64,000 nt of DNA, from assembly GCA_013397935.1 (NCBI GenBank), contig VZRN01004397.1, positions 593,009 through 657,008 on the forward strand, read 5' to 3'. Of the stretch, positions 23,723-36,800 are shown piece by piece (position 1 is the stretch's first letter; every line of letters starts with the position of its first letter). Origin of the DNA: Dasyornis broadbenti (taxonomy: Eukaryota; Chordata; Aves; Passeriformes; Dasyornithidae). The notes below the pieces were generated by a model that did no database searches, had not been told where the DNA came from, and worked only from the letters and a program-made list of their open reading frames with translations. A program made the translations under genes and the position numbers.

Positions 23723-26700
23723 TTTTCTTCAGTATACAAGACAAGGCATTTAATGTCTAAGTATAGTTAGACACAAACTGTTTGCAGCTTTGAATCTGAG
23801 AGCTGAGCTTGTTTTCTAAATGCTCTAGAAGGACAATTATCTTTTTACATGTGAAAATGTTAGCAATTTCTGCAGTAAGTGGCTGTTTGGAAGCCCTGTA
23901 CAAGCACTGTCAACTACTTTGGAACATTTTAAATTTCTTTCTTTAGACTCAATAGAGAATTGTAAAAGAAAAATACTTCTACATTTTGGTTCTTAGCAGC
24001 CATGTCCCTTAACTGACTGGGTATTTCTGTCAAGCAGAGGTTTTTCGTGTGATAGGAACAATGAGACTGAGGAGCTGTCAAACGCTCTTGTTTCACAGCA
24101 AATGGATTCATGATGGATTAGCTGTGTGCCTCCTACCAGAGGCGACAGGCCCAGATGACACGAACTGAGGTCCTCTGCCACCATGCACACAGACCAGCAT
24201 TTTAGGGACTTTGACTGGGAAACCTTCAATGTACAGTGCTCTTCAAGGCATGAATTCAGATCTGGAAAACCCTTTCCAATGTACTTCCACACAAATGAAC
24301 GTTATTTTATCATTACTCCTCTTAAAAAAAGTTACCTTGATCTCAGAACTTTATTTCCTCTGTAGACAGATATTGATGTTTCTGTGAACTTGCTTACTGC
24401 TGGCAAATTCTACTATCCCAGTGAAATCGCTGTCTTTTGATACGTGTGCATTTTTATACAGGAGAGGTGTTTGGTATTGCTAATTGTGGTTCATTGACCG
24501 TGGGCTCTTTTATTGTAATGATACTGAGAAGAACAATAACCTCATGGCAATTTACAGGAGCCAATACCATGCACTGAAGTGATTTAATTGCAAAGCTCAT
24601 GTTTTTTAATATGATTTTGTCATTGTTTGTATTCAAATATGTATAAGTGGTACAATAGTTAATAAATATTGTATGTTACAAATCAAGTAACGAATCCACA
24701 TCCTCTCGATATGGGATGATATTCAATGAAGATTAACATGTAATAACTACTTTGGGCTTGATATTACTGTGTTGTATATATAGAAACTGTTGCTTTCCTG
24801 TTCTGTCTCTTGTTTTCTATGTGGCCTCCTTATCTATGACTCACAGTGAAGTCTTTCAGTCTCTTATCTCAGCATTTTGAGCTTCACTCTTTCCCATCAC
24901 CCGTCCCATTTTGTAAGGAAGGGGAAGCAGCTTCCTTTCTCAGTGGACCCTCCATTAACTCATTTATTCTCCTAAAAAAAATTATTATTACTACTTTCAA
25001 ACTTAGGCTTTCTAGATACAATTCTCCATAGTTTCCACTGCTGAATTAAAGGGAAACTCCTTTTAGGGCAGAAGTTATTTTATTAGTCATGGTTTCATGC
25101 TGGCCCCTTCCAAGAAGATGCCTACTCCCAGTTGTTGGGTTTCTTGGTATGATGTGAAGATCTTCCTTTATGGGAATCCCCAACAATCAAATTCTCTAGG
25201 TTTGCAGACGTGGTAGTTGAACTTAGCTCACAAAGGTCAAAAGGAAAGCATCCATGAAGACTTGCATATCTGACCTAATCACACTGTGAGGGGAACTAAA
25301 TGGACTGGTTACAATCTTGGAAAGAGGAGCTCATCACTTGTGTATTTGTGCATTCTAGCTCAGTGGGAAGAAAAGCCTTGCAATGCTATGCGTAATACCT
25401 TGTGTTTTGTTGTACAAAAGAATTAGCCTTTCCTCGTGATCCAGATTTTGTGTCCTTCAAAAAAACCCACTTCCTTGCATTATTCTAGCAGATTCTGGCT
25501 TCATCTTTATTGTGGACATTACATATATATGTGTGTGAAAATAACCTTTTGTTTTTCCTTTGTCGTGTGTTACTCCTGTATTTCTACAAGATATTTAAAT
25601 TTATAGGGTTTTTTAGGGTTTTTTTGCGTTCATCTGGTATTATTAAAATATGTTGTACTTCAGGTGCCCTCATTTTTTGTTCAATAGTTTTAAAACCAGT
25701 TAGGAGGAAATATTTGCTATATAAATATTATTTGTCTAATGTACAAGATATAGAATATAAGGAATTGCTGTGTGACATCTTAAAGGTGTTTGATGCAGCC
25801 ACATGATAACAGAATTTGTCCTTTGGATGAGGGGCTGCTGAAAACATTTGCCAGTAGGCTGGTAGAAGGGAGAGACTAGAAGTCATCAGCACATCTGCAG
25901 ACAGCAAATCATTTGGGCATTTTAATTCAGGCTTGAGGAAGAGTGAATGGAACTCAGTGTCATGAAAGCCTGAGTGATTCGCTATAAATACATACAAAAC
26001 AATGTGCATTGGAAGGGATAATCTGAGACGCCTCGGATCCAAAACCTTTGTGTCCATACAATTCAGTAGTTGTAACAACCTGACTTGTTCTGTTTTGTTT
26101 ATTTATTTGTTTTAATCTCGGAGACTTTCTCATTTTACTTATATCTTTGCAACTAGTAGTGCCATGGTACTTAGCAGTAATTACTATTGGTGCCAGTACC
26201 CTTGTGGTTTCTCCCTAATGAAGTACTTCTCGAGGGCCAGCTTTTTTCTAAGGAGAAACCTCATTGGCAGGATAGCTTGGGAGGTCCAGTTGGAGGCATG
26301 GCCCTTCAGGAAGTATTTCAGAGCCTGTGATTCTTGCATAGCACACTGAGTGTGTGCTCAACAGCAGTAGCCAAAGGTGAAAGCAAGCTGAGGCTGCTAC
26401 CAGAAACTTTGGAGAAATTGTCGATAGGACTTGTTATGTTTTACTGCAGTAGCTCAGTTACATAGGTAAGTTACTGCTTTACTGGAATAGATGGGACAGC
26501 TGCAGTTCAGCACTGTTCTGCTGAATTAGCAGGCGAAATTTAAGTGAGCTACTACACAAAAGAAGCAAAGGGTCACAGAGAGCATCAGTGAAAGAAAGCT
26601 GGAAGCAATGTTTACCCAGGGAGATTTAATCAGTACTCAGGTGGTTGGAAGCAGGGATGGCCAGTTTTAATTAGTCCTTGGAGACATGAGAAACATGTGG

Positions 26701-26904
26701 CAAGCTACTTACTGTTTCTTTTGGATGAACAGAAAATGCAGAATGCCCGGCACTACACTTGAGGCTGCAATTAAGGGTTATCATTTTTCATGCTGCTGTT
26801 TACTCAGTTCCTAATTGGCACAGCCAAGTGTTTTGATCCAAGCAAGGTTTGTTTACCTGTCTGTTATTAAAGGTTCTGGTTTTTAGTTTAGACAAAAATA
26901 CATC
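23723..26904. other. Unique AT-rich noncoding DNA
   Basis: About 3.2 kb without a recognised feature. The longest open frame, 116 codons on the minus strand at 25728-26078, has no similarity I can identify. A short plus-strand stretch around 26005-26030 (aatgtgcattggaaggg) faintly resembles old CR1/L3-type ORF2 sequence, but it is too short to call. Confidence 0.5.
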
Positions 26905-27401
26905 AAAACCATGGAGAAAGTACAAAAAAGACATGAACCTTTTAGACTGTGTCTAGAGAAGGGCCATAAAAATAATCCAAGCGATGGTGGACCTTTCCTA
27001 TAAGAGAAAAAATGAGAGAGTTGTGGAAGTTCAGCCTGGAGAAGAGGAGGTTCCAGGCAGACATTATTGCAGCTTGTCAGTACCTGAAGGCAGGGCTTAA
27101 AAGAAAGGGGTGAACAGACTTCTTAGAAGGGCCTGTTGTGAAAGGATAAGCATTATAGTTTTAAACTAAAAGAGGGTAAATTCAGACTAAATATAAAGAA
27201 GAAATTTTTTACAATGAGGGTGGTGAAACCCTGACACAGGTAGCCAAGAGAGGTTGTGGGTATGCCATCCTTGGAAACATCCAAGGACTAGTAGGATGGG
27301 GCTCTGAGCAACCTGACCTAGTTGAAGATGTTCCTATTCATTGCAAGAGGGTTGGACTAGATGGCCTTTAAAGACCCTTTCAACTCAAACCATTCAATGA
27401 T
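26905..27401 (+). mobile_element. CR1 LINE, C-terminal ORF2 and 3' UTR
   Basis: The copy begins in the region encoding the C-terminal part of ORF2 (gtgtctagagaagggcc at about 26950, then agcctggagaagaggagg near 27033). It continues through ttttaaactaaaagaggg (27160-27177) and caatgagggtggtgaaaccc. The 3' UTR has gttggactagatggccttta (27350-27369) and an end near 27401 in a caaaccattcaatgat terminal unit. The coding part has frameshifts. The copy is 5' truncated with its 3' end present. Confidence 0.93.
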
Positions 27402-29952
27402 AAAAAAATCAATCAGTTTATCTTCATTAATCATTTTTTTTACTGCTGGTAAGCAGTTCAGGGCTGATGACCTGAAGCATTCCTTAGTTAAAATCCAGTG
27501 TACAAAATGGAATTTACAGCCACCCACTGATTTTTTTCTTCCTCCCTGCCACTCATCTGCCATCAAGGAAATCCCAGGAATTGTTACAGACAAAGCAAAA
27601 CTAAGATTGGTATGTGTGTCCAAAACGAACCAGATGTATTCTAACTTCATAACCATCTCAAATCTAAAATATAATTTTGCTGTGTAGGGACTTCTTTTTT
27701 CTGAAAGACACAGTTAGTGTACTAAGAACTGAAATCACATTTACTGTCTAACATAGCCACCAATTCACGACAATATCACGACAGCTTAAAGTAGTTTTTT
27801 CACAGTAGGTTACTTTGTTACTTCAGTCTGTTCTAGCAAGGGAAAAGGTCATCATTCCTTTGTGAGTTTATTCATGAGAAAGTGGTAATTGGTGAAATGT
27901 GGAATAATCTATTACAGATTTTCTGTAGATTTTACTTTAGAAATCCCTGTATTCCTTTCTCAAGAGACAATATTTAAACTTCAGTTCTACGATCATATCT
28001 TTAGTTCTGTGTAATTATAATGCATGTAGTAACTAAAGCATGGTCTTGTGTGAGCTAAATGATATTAATGTTAACAGAAACACAGCTAGACAAACCACAA
28101 GTGTGCTCGTGTGTGCTGTCTGAGTTAAATGAAGTGGAAATCTGCTACTGTGAGCTGTGCACTATGAGATACCATACGTTTGCATTTGTTCACAACCGAT
28201 CTTCAGGCATGTCCACTGGGGGCAAAGAAATCTAGACATCTTTTGTTTGTTCATCCCAAAAAAAGGGATGTAACTCTTTTTAGTATGTCCTGAGGGAGTC
28301 AGTACCCCATCGGTACAGAAAGGAAGGAAGAACAATGCATCCTCTGTGTCAAAATGGTATGGGTCCTGTCCTACACATGGGGCAGGTAACCCAAGGAGGG
28401 ATGGCAGCATTCTGAGGCACAGTTCCTAGAAAGGCACTGTGTAATTCCCTATTTGCTATTTCTGCATGACACCACACAAGTTTAATGTGGTGTTATATGT
28501 TTCAAGATCCTGACACATTTTCTTGGAAAATATTTCTCCTGAAAAAATAGGTTTGCCAGTTGCACCTGCATAAGCACACCTGTTTGCAGGAAGAGTCTGG
28601 CTTAGACAAAATTCCTATTCTGGAGTTAAAAAATAAGTGATGAAAATGTCTTTTTTAATACTTTGAAAAAATTTCAAATGAACAACAAGCAGAAGAGTGT
28701 TCATAAGCCCCTCTCTGAGCAGCCTGTTCATCTTGTGCCGTCTGCTGCTGAAAAGCCATAGGTTCTGTCTGCTGTGTTATCTTGAATGAACACAAACACG
28801 CAGATCACATGCACGGTATTGCATAAAATATCCCTTCTGGGCTTTCATTTAGTAATGAGACTAGACAACAAAGATGTATGTAGGAATTCAGAAGGCCTTT
28901 TACACTTTCCTACTTAAAGTGTCCAATTTAAGGCTTTTTATTAATGGTTTAGTCTGCCAAGGTTGTCTTAAAATCTTTGTATCTAGTTTTCGCTTGGGAG
29001 ACAGTCCTAAATAGTTCCTTTCTGTCCATCCATCCATTCAGTTCATTGGATCTGAGAAGTGTTGTTTTCATCAGCTAGTCAACCTTGTGGTCACTCATTC
29101 TTCCTTAGTTCTCTACCTACCAAACACTGAAGAACATTATAAAGTTTTCTGTCTCTCTTGCATGCCTAGAAGGCTCCTAAGTCACTCACAGTAGGCATAA
29201 CAACTGCAAATCCACTCTTGATTCCAGTATTGGCAAAGCTTGTGTGAGAACCCAGAAGGAAATGGTGTTTTCTGAAGTATAGTTAGTCATTCTAAAAAAC
29301 ACAAGAGTAAATTGCTTCATTTTGCAATGGCTTCACATTAGGGTAGTGCTGTATTTACCTTTATTTTCCTGGCAGGTGAAATCTGTGTAAGAAGGTGTGA
29401 CAGAGTCTGCAAGGGCAGGAAAGACATAAGATTTTGCTGGGTGCGGGGATTAGAGGAAAGATTGTTTAGAAGTTTAACAAGCATGCTGGGTGTGCAGAGC
29501 TATGGTTCTTTCTGCAGTTTGCTGCTTACACTGTGACTGAGTTTAGTAGTTACACTATCACTGTGGCATATATATTTTTTTTTAAAATTGACAGTAATAG
29601 CGATTTGATACTCCAGCACTGGTATTTCCCTGAAATGTATGTACCATTGTGAGTTAAACAAGAAAGTCAGTTCTTTTCCTCCAAGATTACTTCAAATCTG
29701 CTGGAATTCCTTTACTTTAGGTTCAAGTTCTTTTTCTGCCCCTACAAATGTACCTATTAGCACATAGTTAAGACAACAGTCACATTTTCTGATAGAAACT
29801 TTGACCTTTTCTAAAAGAGATAAGAAATGCTGCAGAGTAACTGAGACACTTAAAAAAAAAATTTCAAGTTTTCACTTGCATTCTTTTCACAAAGAATAGG
29901 AGCTTTTAGAAATTAAGAAAAATAAAAAAAATAATTTTAATGAAGACACAGG

Positions 29953-29974
29953 TGTCAGCTGACTGTCAGCTGAC
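29953..29974. repeat. Two tandem copies of a 10-bp palindrome with E-boxes
   Basis: tgtcagctgac occurs twice back to back (29953-29963 and 29964-29974). Each copy contains GTCAGCTGAC, a perfect palindrome centred on CAGCTG, an E-box core bound by bHLH factors. Whether it is bound is not visible from sequence. Confidence 0.9.
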
Positions 29975-31821
29975 CAACTGGAGTATCATTCATTTATGGT
30001 TTATGCTTCACTCATTATGTATTTATTTCCTTTGCTTGCCTAAGTCTGATGTTTTGGAACTCATCATTGTCCATTTGGATGTCTGTTCCTGAAGAGGTTT
30101 TGATTGTGCCTTTGCTTGCTGTATCACAGTTTCAGTTCCAGTCATGTGGCCCACAGTGTGTGCAAGGAGAATGACACAAGAGCACTCGTGGTGTGAACAC
30201 AGCATTTCACTGCTGCACAGAAGACAGTTACCTGCAGGGGTTTGAAAGCTCCCAGTACTTATGTACATATACCAGCAGAAACTGAGGAAACAGGTTTAGT
30301 AATTTGCTCCTTGACGGGAGTCTTCTATGATTTTCTGGTCCTGGGGTGGTTCCGTTCAACAAGGAAGCACAGAAGAGTTGACTTTCCCTATTGGGTTTTT
30401 TTCAAGTTAATGGGGCTTTTCATGTGTACATAGACAAGGTCAGAGAATATAGAAGTATTTATGGACTTGATTCAGAGGAATGGCATACACAGTGTCTGTT
30501 AGAACAGAAACCTATAAAGTAAAAGAGGGTGATAGATATGTCAAGCTGCTTTTGTTCTTCCCATGTGTTTATTATGTGTCTTATTTGTAATAGTCTTACT
30601 TTAGTTTCCGCTCTGGTGCCATGTAGTACTTCAATTTTTAAGAGTACATTGCAACCTGTCAATCTTACACGGCATTTTACTTTCTCAGAGAACTGTTTGA
30701 ATTTGTAATCAGGTTATTTACATAAGACCGCTATAAAATATTTGTTACAGTCATGCCTCTGTTTGTTTTCTACTTGTAGATGCTCACTAGGCTGTGTTTA
30801 GGGCTGTATCTGAAGATGACTGAATTTAACGAATATTCAGAACCTGTCCTTATGTCTATGGAATACTGCACTTCCCTGTGGTGTGGAGCTCTCACTGGTT
30901 GCTTTATGATCAAAGATCAATGGTGAGAAGTCTCTTTATGGAGGGTATGAATACTCCTCCAGAGCTCTGTGCTTGTGGGTGTGCTGCATTACTATTTCAT
31001 CTCGAAGGGTCTTATGACAGTCTAAGCCATATGCACTCTGTCATGCATACAGCACAAGAGACATTGAAAAATCATAGATGTCTACCACAAAATTTTCATT
31101 GTTTGGCTTCCTGACAGCATGTTTGAGGTCCTCAGCAGGCCATGCTCCCCTACCCAGCTCATGGCTGCAGTCAGGTCGTGCCGTTTTGTAGCAGACTCAC
31201 ACTTTCTTCTTGCATTTTTTCCTTCTCCAACTTTCAGTGAGTTAGAGTCACTAGAAAAACAATGGCCCTGGGCTTGTCGTCTTGGTTGTGCTGGTAGGAC
31301 AGCATTGTGCTTGGGACGAGGACTGGCTCAATCAGTTGCTGATGGGTTTTTCAGTGACAGATGAAGGGAAGGACACATAAAGCAGCATAGAGGAAAGCCT
31401 CCCAGCAAAGTTGTAAACTAGAAATCAGGACTTAAAGTAGATTAATTTCTGTGTGGTCATAGTTTTGATGCATATTAAAGATACCACAGGCTAAAACTTG
31501 AGAATAAAAGTGAATTATCATTTGTTGGGAAAATGTATTGAAATACATTTTTTCCAGTTGTTGATTTAACATTTCTTTTGAAAGCAGCTGTAATCTTTGA
31601 TGACTAATTCTGTGATGATTAAAATGAAATGTGTAGAACTGCTGAATTACCTCTATCTCAGCACAATAAAACTGGCCATATCATGCTTACCAATGTGAGT
31701 AGATCTTTTTCCTTCTAATTTGCTAAGATTATCACAAGTGTCTTGAATTATAGCCTATTTGTGCAGGTCTCATTTCCAGCTAACTCAACCCTACATCATG
31801 TTTTTTTAATATGGTTTGTAC

Positions 31822-31841
31822 AAAAAAAAAAAAAAAAAAAA
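31822..31841. repeat. A20 homopolymer
   Basis: Twenty consecutive A residues. No retrocopied sequence was recognised upstream on either strand. Confidence 0.9.
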
Positions 31842-32890
31842 TTAGGTATTTGGAAGGAACTCACTATATTTCAAAATACCCAAGTGAGCTTTTTGCAGGG
31901 ATATTGCAATTAAATTGCAGATAACATTTCTGCAAAACTGTGGCTCTTTTTGAGGATTTGTAGTTTTATGTGTTCAACAGGGATGGGTCCCTAACTGAGT
32001 AAAACCAAATGAATGGCTTTTGCTTTCATGTGTTACTAATTCACTCTACTCTGCTTGGGAACTAAACAAATGCAATGCTGTTTCACATATTCCATATACA
32101 TTGTAAAAGCATGTGATTTAAAACCTGCTTGGTTTTCACTGATTTGTAGCTGTGCTGAAGACTTCAGTATTTCTTTTCACCCCTTCCCTTTCTCACTGGT
32201 TACTTATACGTGCATATATAGATATTGTACATATTCTCAGTAAACTTCTTGGAACAGGTACTATGTCATTGCTGATTGTTTTAGGTGCTTCTTTATTAAA
32301 ATAAATAACTTTATGCCATATAAATATAATAATAACTATTTATAAGAAAGATTAAAAAAATACTGAAAAGTATGTTGATAGTGTGATTTTAATTGGGTTC
32401 TGATTGGAATATTTGGTAGACTGAAAAAAATCCTAAACTTTATGTCCAGTTTTCAAGCCTGACTTCTGCTTCAGGTTATGTGGGTATAACCTACCTGTGT
32501 ACATAATGCTGTTTCAGGTTTGGATATTCACTAGATAGAATAAACAAAATTTAATACCAAAGCTTATAATATAGGCTGTGGGTTTGGGTGAGGTGTTACT
32601 CTTTTAAAGAATTTGGCAGTCATCTTACAGTTAAAGCCCCAAAGAGTCTGCATAGGAAATGTTTGAAGGGTTTTTTTTTTAAAGGTCCAGGTACTGTGTG
32701 ATAGAGGAGGTGACTGATTTTTTTTTTTTTTTTTGAGTGTGGAATTGTTGATCCAGAGCAAGGATACTGGTCTGGTGCCTTGAAGGGAGGTTTTGAAGCC
32801 TATTTTAATATCTGTGTTCATTACCTTGATGCCCGAAAGATAGGCTAGAAATAAAACCCCATAGATCAGTGTCTATAGAGCAGGTATTTG

Positions 32891-32896
32891 TTTATT
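32891..32896 (-). terminator. Polyadenylation signal of the minus-strand LTR
   Basis: AATAAA on the minus strand lies about 65 bp downstream of the TATA box. This spacing fits a short R region. Confidence 0.5.
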
Positions 32897-32960
32897 GCAG
32901 CACCGGAAGTAAGGGGGATCTTTCCACTTAACTCACTTGTCTTTGTCAAGTGTTGAGGTT

Positions 32961-32968
32961 TATTTATA
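32961..32968 (-). promoter_or_regulatory. TATA box of the minus-strand LTR
   Basis: TATAAATA on the minus strand, between the GC-containing upstream region and the AATAAA signal, is in the position expected for an LTR core promoter. Confidence 0.5.
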
Positions 32969-33534
32969 CAGAAAATAATGCTAAGTATTACTATGCCATC
33001 AAATGTGTGCTAGAACCGATTTACATAACATGAGCTCATGGTGATTAGGTAATTCTTTGCACTGCGCTTGCGCCTCCCCAGTTTGGTGGTCGTGAGGGTC
33101 TCCATGTGACGAAGGCTCAACGTCTTCATTGCACTTGAACTTTTCAACTTTGTCTTCAGAGCATGCACAGTTATGGTGTTCCTTAGTCATTTTAGTTCTA
33201 ACCACTTTAGAGTCTTCTTTCTGTGGCTTATCAGCTTCACCTTCACCTTTGCCAGTTTTTTATCAGCGCTTGTCCATTTTTGAAACTATCCAGTTGGTGA
33301 GGGGGTGTTTTTTCTTTTTTTCCCTTCTATTCAGCATGAAGCACCTAGTTAACTATATAATAGCCATTACATTGTATAGCAAGTTATAATTCAGGTTATA
33401 TTGATATACATACATATAGGTATGATTCAGGTTATTTAGATATTTTCTAACTTGAGCTATATAAGCATCTTGCAACTTTGGCTCAAACTGTATGTATCAA
33501 CCTTGCACAAGAAGTAGTACTTGTGAAATCTGAT

Positions 33535-33812
33535 GGTTGATGAAGCCAGGAGGCATTGTCAAATCAAAGGCAGGGTGACTGAATGGAGAGAAATGGGCTG
33601 AAATTCAACAGTGCAAAGTGCAAGAAGTTGTATTTAGGGATTGGTATTGGGCTTTACTGCTACCACTTTGCTGCAAATAGCTGAGGAAGAGAAAGTCATT
33701 ATGTTATTATATTTTATTATTTGCCAAAAAATGTCTCTAAGCAGTTAGGGTAAAAGTGCACTAGCAACAGGCTGGATATGATGACCCATAAAGTTCCTTT
33801 CATTGTTTCTGT
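33535..33812 (+). mobile_element. Possible fossil CR1 fragment
   Basis: The stretch ggagagaaatgggctgaaattcaac (about 33576-33600) resembles the CR1 ORF2 segment after the catalytic box. The stretch from about 33770 (ctggatatgatgaccc, then aaagttcctttca, then attgtttctgt) resembles a CR1 3' terminus. The middle is not alignable by eye. If real, it is much older or more heavily deleted than the other copies. Confidence 0.4.
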
Positions 33813-36800
33813 ATCAATTGCTAGCTCGACAAAAGTGCATTACTGTTTGCAAAAAACCAGTGAATGCAGCAACATTTGTTGAATAACTGATGTCTTCAAT
33901 ATTATATATATACTTTTACAAGCAGTATTTTCAGTAAACCAGCTTGTAGTACTTGATGGAATATTGGCACTTACAGTTCACTCTTTATTCTCACTTAATT
34001 CAGTTTTTCTGAATAGAGAGTTATCAGCTGATGGCATTCAAATGAATGATTTTTTTTCTCCTTCATGTACTTTCATGCTACAAAGTGTGCATACTGCTTT
34101 ATGGCTGACTTGGAGAAGGCTGCAGCTTGTAATTGAGAGACATCTAGCTTCAGGGAAAGTTACATAAAACAGGAAAAAACCCCCCTCTGACTTCGTAATA
34201 ATACATGGAATATGATAGGCTACCTTATTGCCTGGAGCTTAGTGTTTATGTTTCTGTATTGATTGAAATGCTTTAATTTTGCATTCTGTCTCAGTTACAA
34301 CTGTGCATTCAATGCTGCAATTTTGAGGAAGAGGATATTCTAATTAAATGTTTTTTTTTAAAAGGGAAGTGTTTAATGATGTGCATGTTTGCATGATTAT
34401 TTGAAACTCTTAACTTATTATGGAGCTCCAGCAAATGAAAACAAGATAATTTATATCATATAGTGGCATTCATACAAAGTATCACAAAATGGTTCAGAAG
34501 GAAGTGAGTATTAAACAACAGGGACAAAAAAAGGCTTTAAGGTGGGATTTAAGGAGATATATTGCTTTTGTGTCTGAGAAGGGAGGAGAGAATTGAATTA
34601 TAGACAAAGGAGGAAGAGAAGACAAAAGCATGACCTTCCCAGCTGGGGAGGGAGGAGGGACACCAAAAGGGGTGAATGCAGCACTATGAGAAGAGGGAGT
34701 GGCTGAGTGTGAGGTCAGAGTGGTCAGAGTAGAAGGTCAGCAAGAAGTTTTATATTACAGGATTATGCTTTTGAAAATAATATAACCTTTTTCCTTTAGA
34801 TTCAGAGGCAGGCTAAAAATGGGAGATACATCATCATTTTGTCTCACAGAGTAAGGTATGTATTTGGCTACGACATCTCCAGTGTTTTTAAAGCCCTAGC
34901 AGTAGAAAGTCTGAGTGTGTGCTCTCCATGCACACACACAGCTGGCCACCAAGGCTGCACACAGAGGAGAACAGCGCTGGGTCTGGCACCTTGGTCAGGT
35001 GTATCTGTGCACAAATCTGCTGATCCTGTTCTCTGCATTTGCCTAATGGGACTCGAGGCATGCTAATACATCTCACACTGCTGCATCCCTATACACAGGC
35101 ACACACACACAGGTGTCTCTGGACCTGTTTCCTGAGGATGGGCCACTCCCAGGATCTGCAGACTGTGCTTTTTTGGGTAGCTGGCTTACCCTACTTGTTG
35201 ACTAGTCCAGCATGAAGTTTGCTAACATCTCACACACAGACTAGAAGGCACACTTAAACATAGTTACAGAAAACAGGTGTAGAGTTTAATAAGACGAGGT
35301 TAACTGGTGATCAGGTGCTGGGCTTGGCCAGACAGCTGTACTGCCCAGCAGCCTTGGTTACACTTACCTAGGCTCTTTTATCTCCCCTTCTCTCCATTTT
35401 TCCATGTTTGTTCCTTCCCCCCACACACTTGTCTCCTTTCCAAATAAAAAAACTGTCCCTAATTATTTTCCCTTGCTAATCTCAGTTTCACCACATTCAT
35501 ACCCAAATTTGGTGTTACCAACAGCATTACCTTGGTCTTCTCAGCCTTAAATGGTGTCACTACTATGGCCACCTAGGTGCTCTTGGCTTTGCAAGACTCT
35601 TTACTTCAGGGGTGCTTTTACTCCTCCCTGCTTCTCATTAAAGTTTGGCCGTTTCTCACATAGCTTCTTCCCCTTAGCTTCCCCTTAACCATGCAGTTCA
35701 ACCATACTTCTTGGCACTGTCTGTAGTTTCTGTCATCATCTCACTCTGTTATTTGTTGCTGTCCAGCAATTTCTTGTGTCATCTACAGAGCTTCTCATGT
35801 TCTCTTTGCTTGACTGTGATGGAATGCCTGTGTACCATAAGAACTTCTACTAAAAGTGGATTTACTGCAAGTTCAGGTGGGGCTAAGCTCAGGAGCCTTC
35901 TTATATGAAACAAATAGCAAGGGTGAGTAAACATCCACACGTACTCCCAAAGGCATTGCAGCTCTAGACTGCTTGTACTTCTGTTTGAATTTTGTGTATA
36001 CCTGGGAGTAACTCCCATAGAGATATCTGTAGATAGATATGCATTTTCTCTTTCACTGACAATTTGCAAGAAGATCCTTTTTAATAACTTGGTGAGTGGT
36101 ATAATTTTGTCTTTAATGTATACTGTATAAACATTTTTTCTTAATCAGCTACAAACCAGTATTTTTAAAATGTAATGTAATGTAGTAAAGCAGTTATACT
36201 TTTGACAAGTTTCCTTTTCAGTATATTTTGTTCTACTTTGAAAATGAAGTATTTTTTGTCTTTATCAAAGGGTTATTTTGTCATTTTGTACTTTAAATTA
36301 TGCAGTTGTACATCACTTCATTTTAAATAGTGAACAGCATATTCTGTAGTATCTGTGAAATCATCTATGCAATGATCATCTTTGTGTTGTCAGTTTTAAG
36401 CAGTTTGCAACACCCTTGAAACTGTTCATATTTAATAAAGTAGAATCTTCTAACTTACTTGGTAATAACTTTTCTTCACATGCTTTTGTCATGAAAAACC
36501 TAGCACATCAGCATATTCTTTCTGCTGTCCTGTAGTAGAATTTATAATTTGCCCAGGAAACATATGTGTTTTCCTTTTAATGGGCTTTAAATAGCAATCA
36601 AATGTATGTAGAAGATTAGCTGTCCCACAAGAAACTCTGACCTTGGTCCATCGCACTGAATAAAAATTCAAGTTCTATTTTGCTACTCAGATAAACTTAA
36701 ACAACTTTTACTGTTTTAAGAAGGTCCTTTGAATTAACTTCACTATGTTTGAGAGCATTGTCTATTCCATCAAAAAATATTGAGGAACTTTTTTCATGAC

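Larger units (their letters stand above)
27402..32869. other. Unique AT-rich noncoding DNA
   Basis: About 5.5 kb without a recognised gene. It contains the doubled palindrome at 29953-29974, an A20 run at 31822-31841 and a T-run at 32718-32734. Open frames do not resemble known proteins. Confidence 0.5.
32870..33290 (-). mobile_element. Probable solo LTR of an avian endogenous retrovirus
   Basis: Read on the minus strand, the segment has the order of a retroviral LTR: a GC-box-like gcgcaagcgc stretch (33063-33074 region), a TATA box TATAAATA (32961-32968) and AATAAA (32891-32896) about 65 bp further on. The sequence next to AATAAA (tttattgcagcaccgg on the plus strand) is a form I associate with bird LTRs. 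No internal retroviral genes are adjacent. Boundaries are estimates, since neither the terminal TG/CA nor a target duplication could be fixed with certainty. Confidence 0.6.

Noticed and set aside
25600..25625. Telomere-like tagggtttttt strings
   Set aside because: Only irregular T/G strings, not a repeated TTAGGG array.
25728..26078. 116-codon minus-strand frame, the longest in the window outside CR1
   Set aside because: No recognisable domain or composition signal, and part of the plus strand faintly resembles old LINE sequence; a chance frame is more likely.
35096..35113. CA microsatellite
   Set aside because: Only about six units; too short to stand out.
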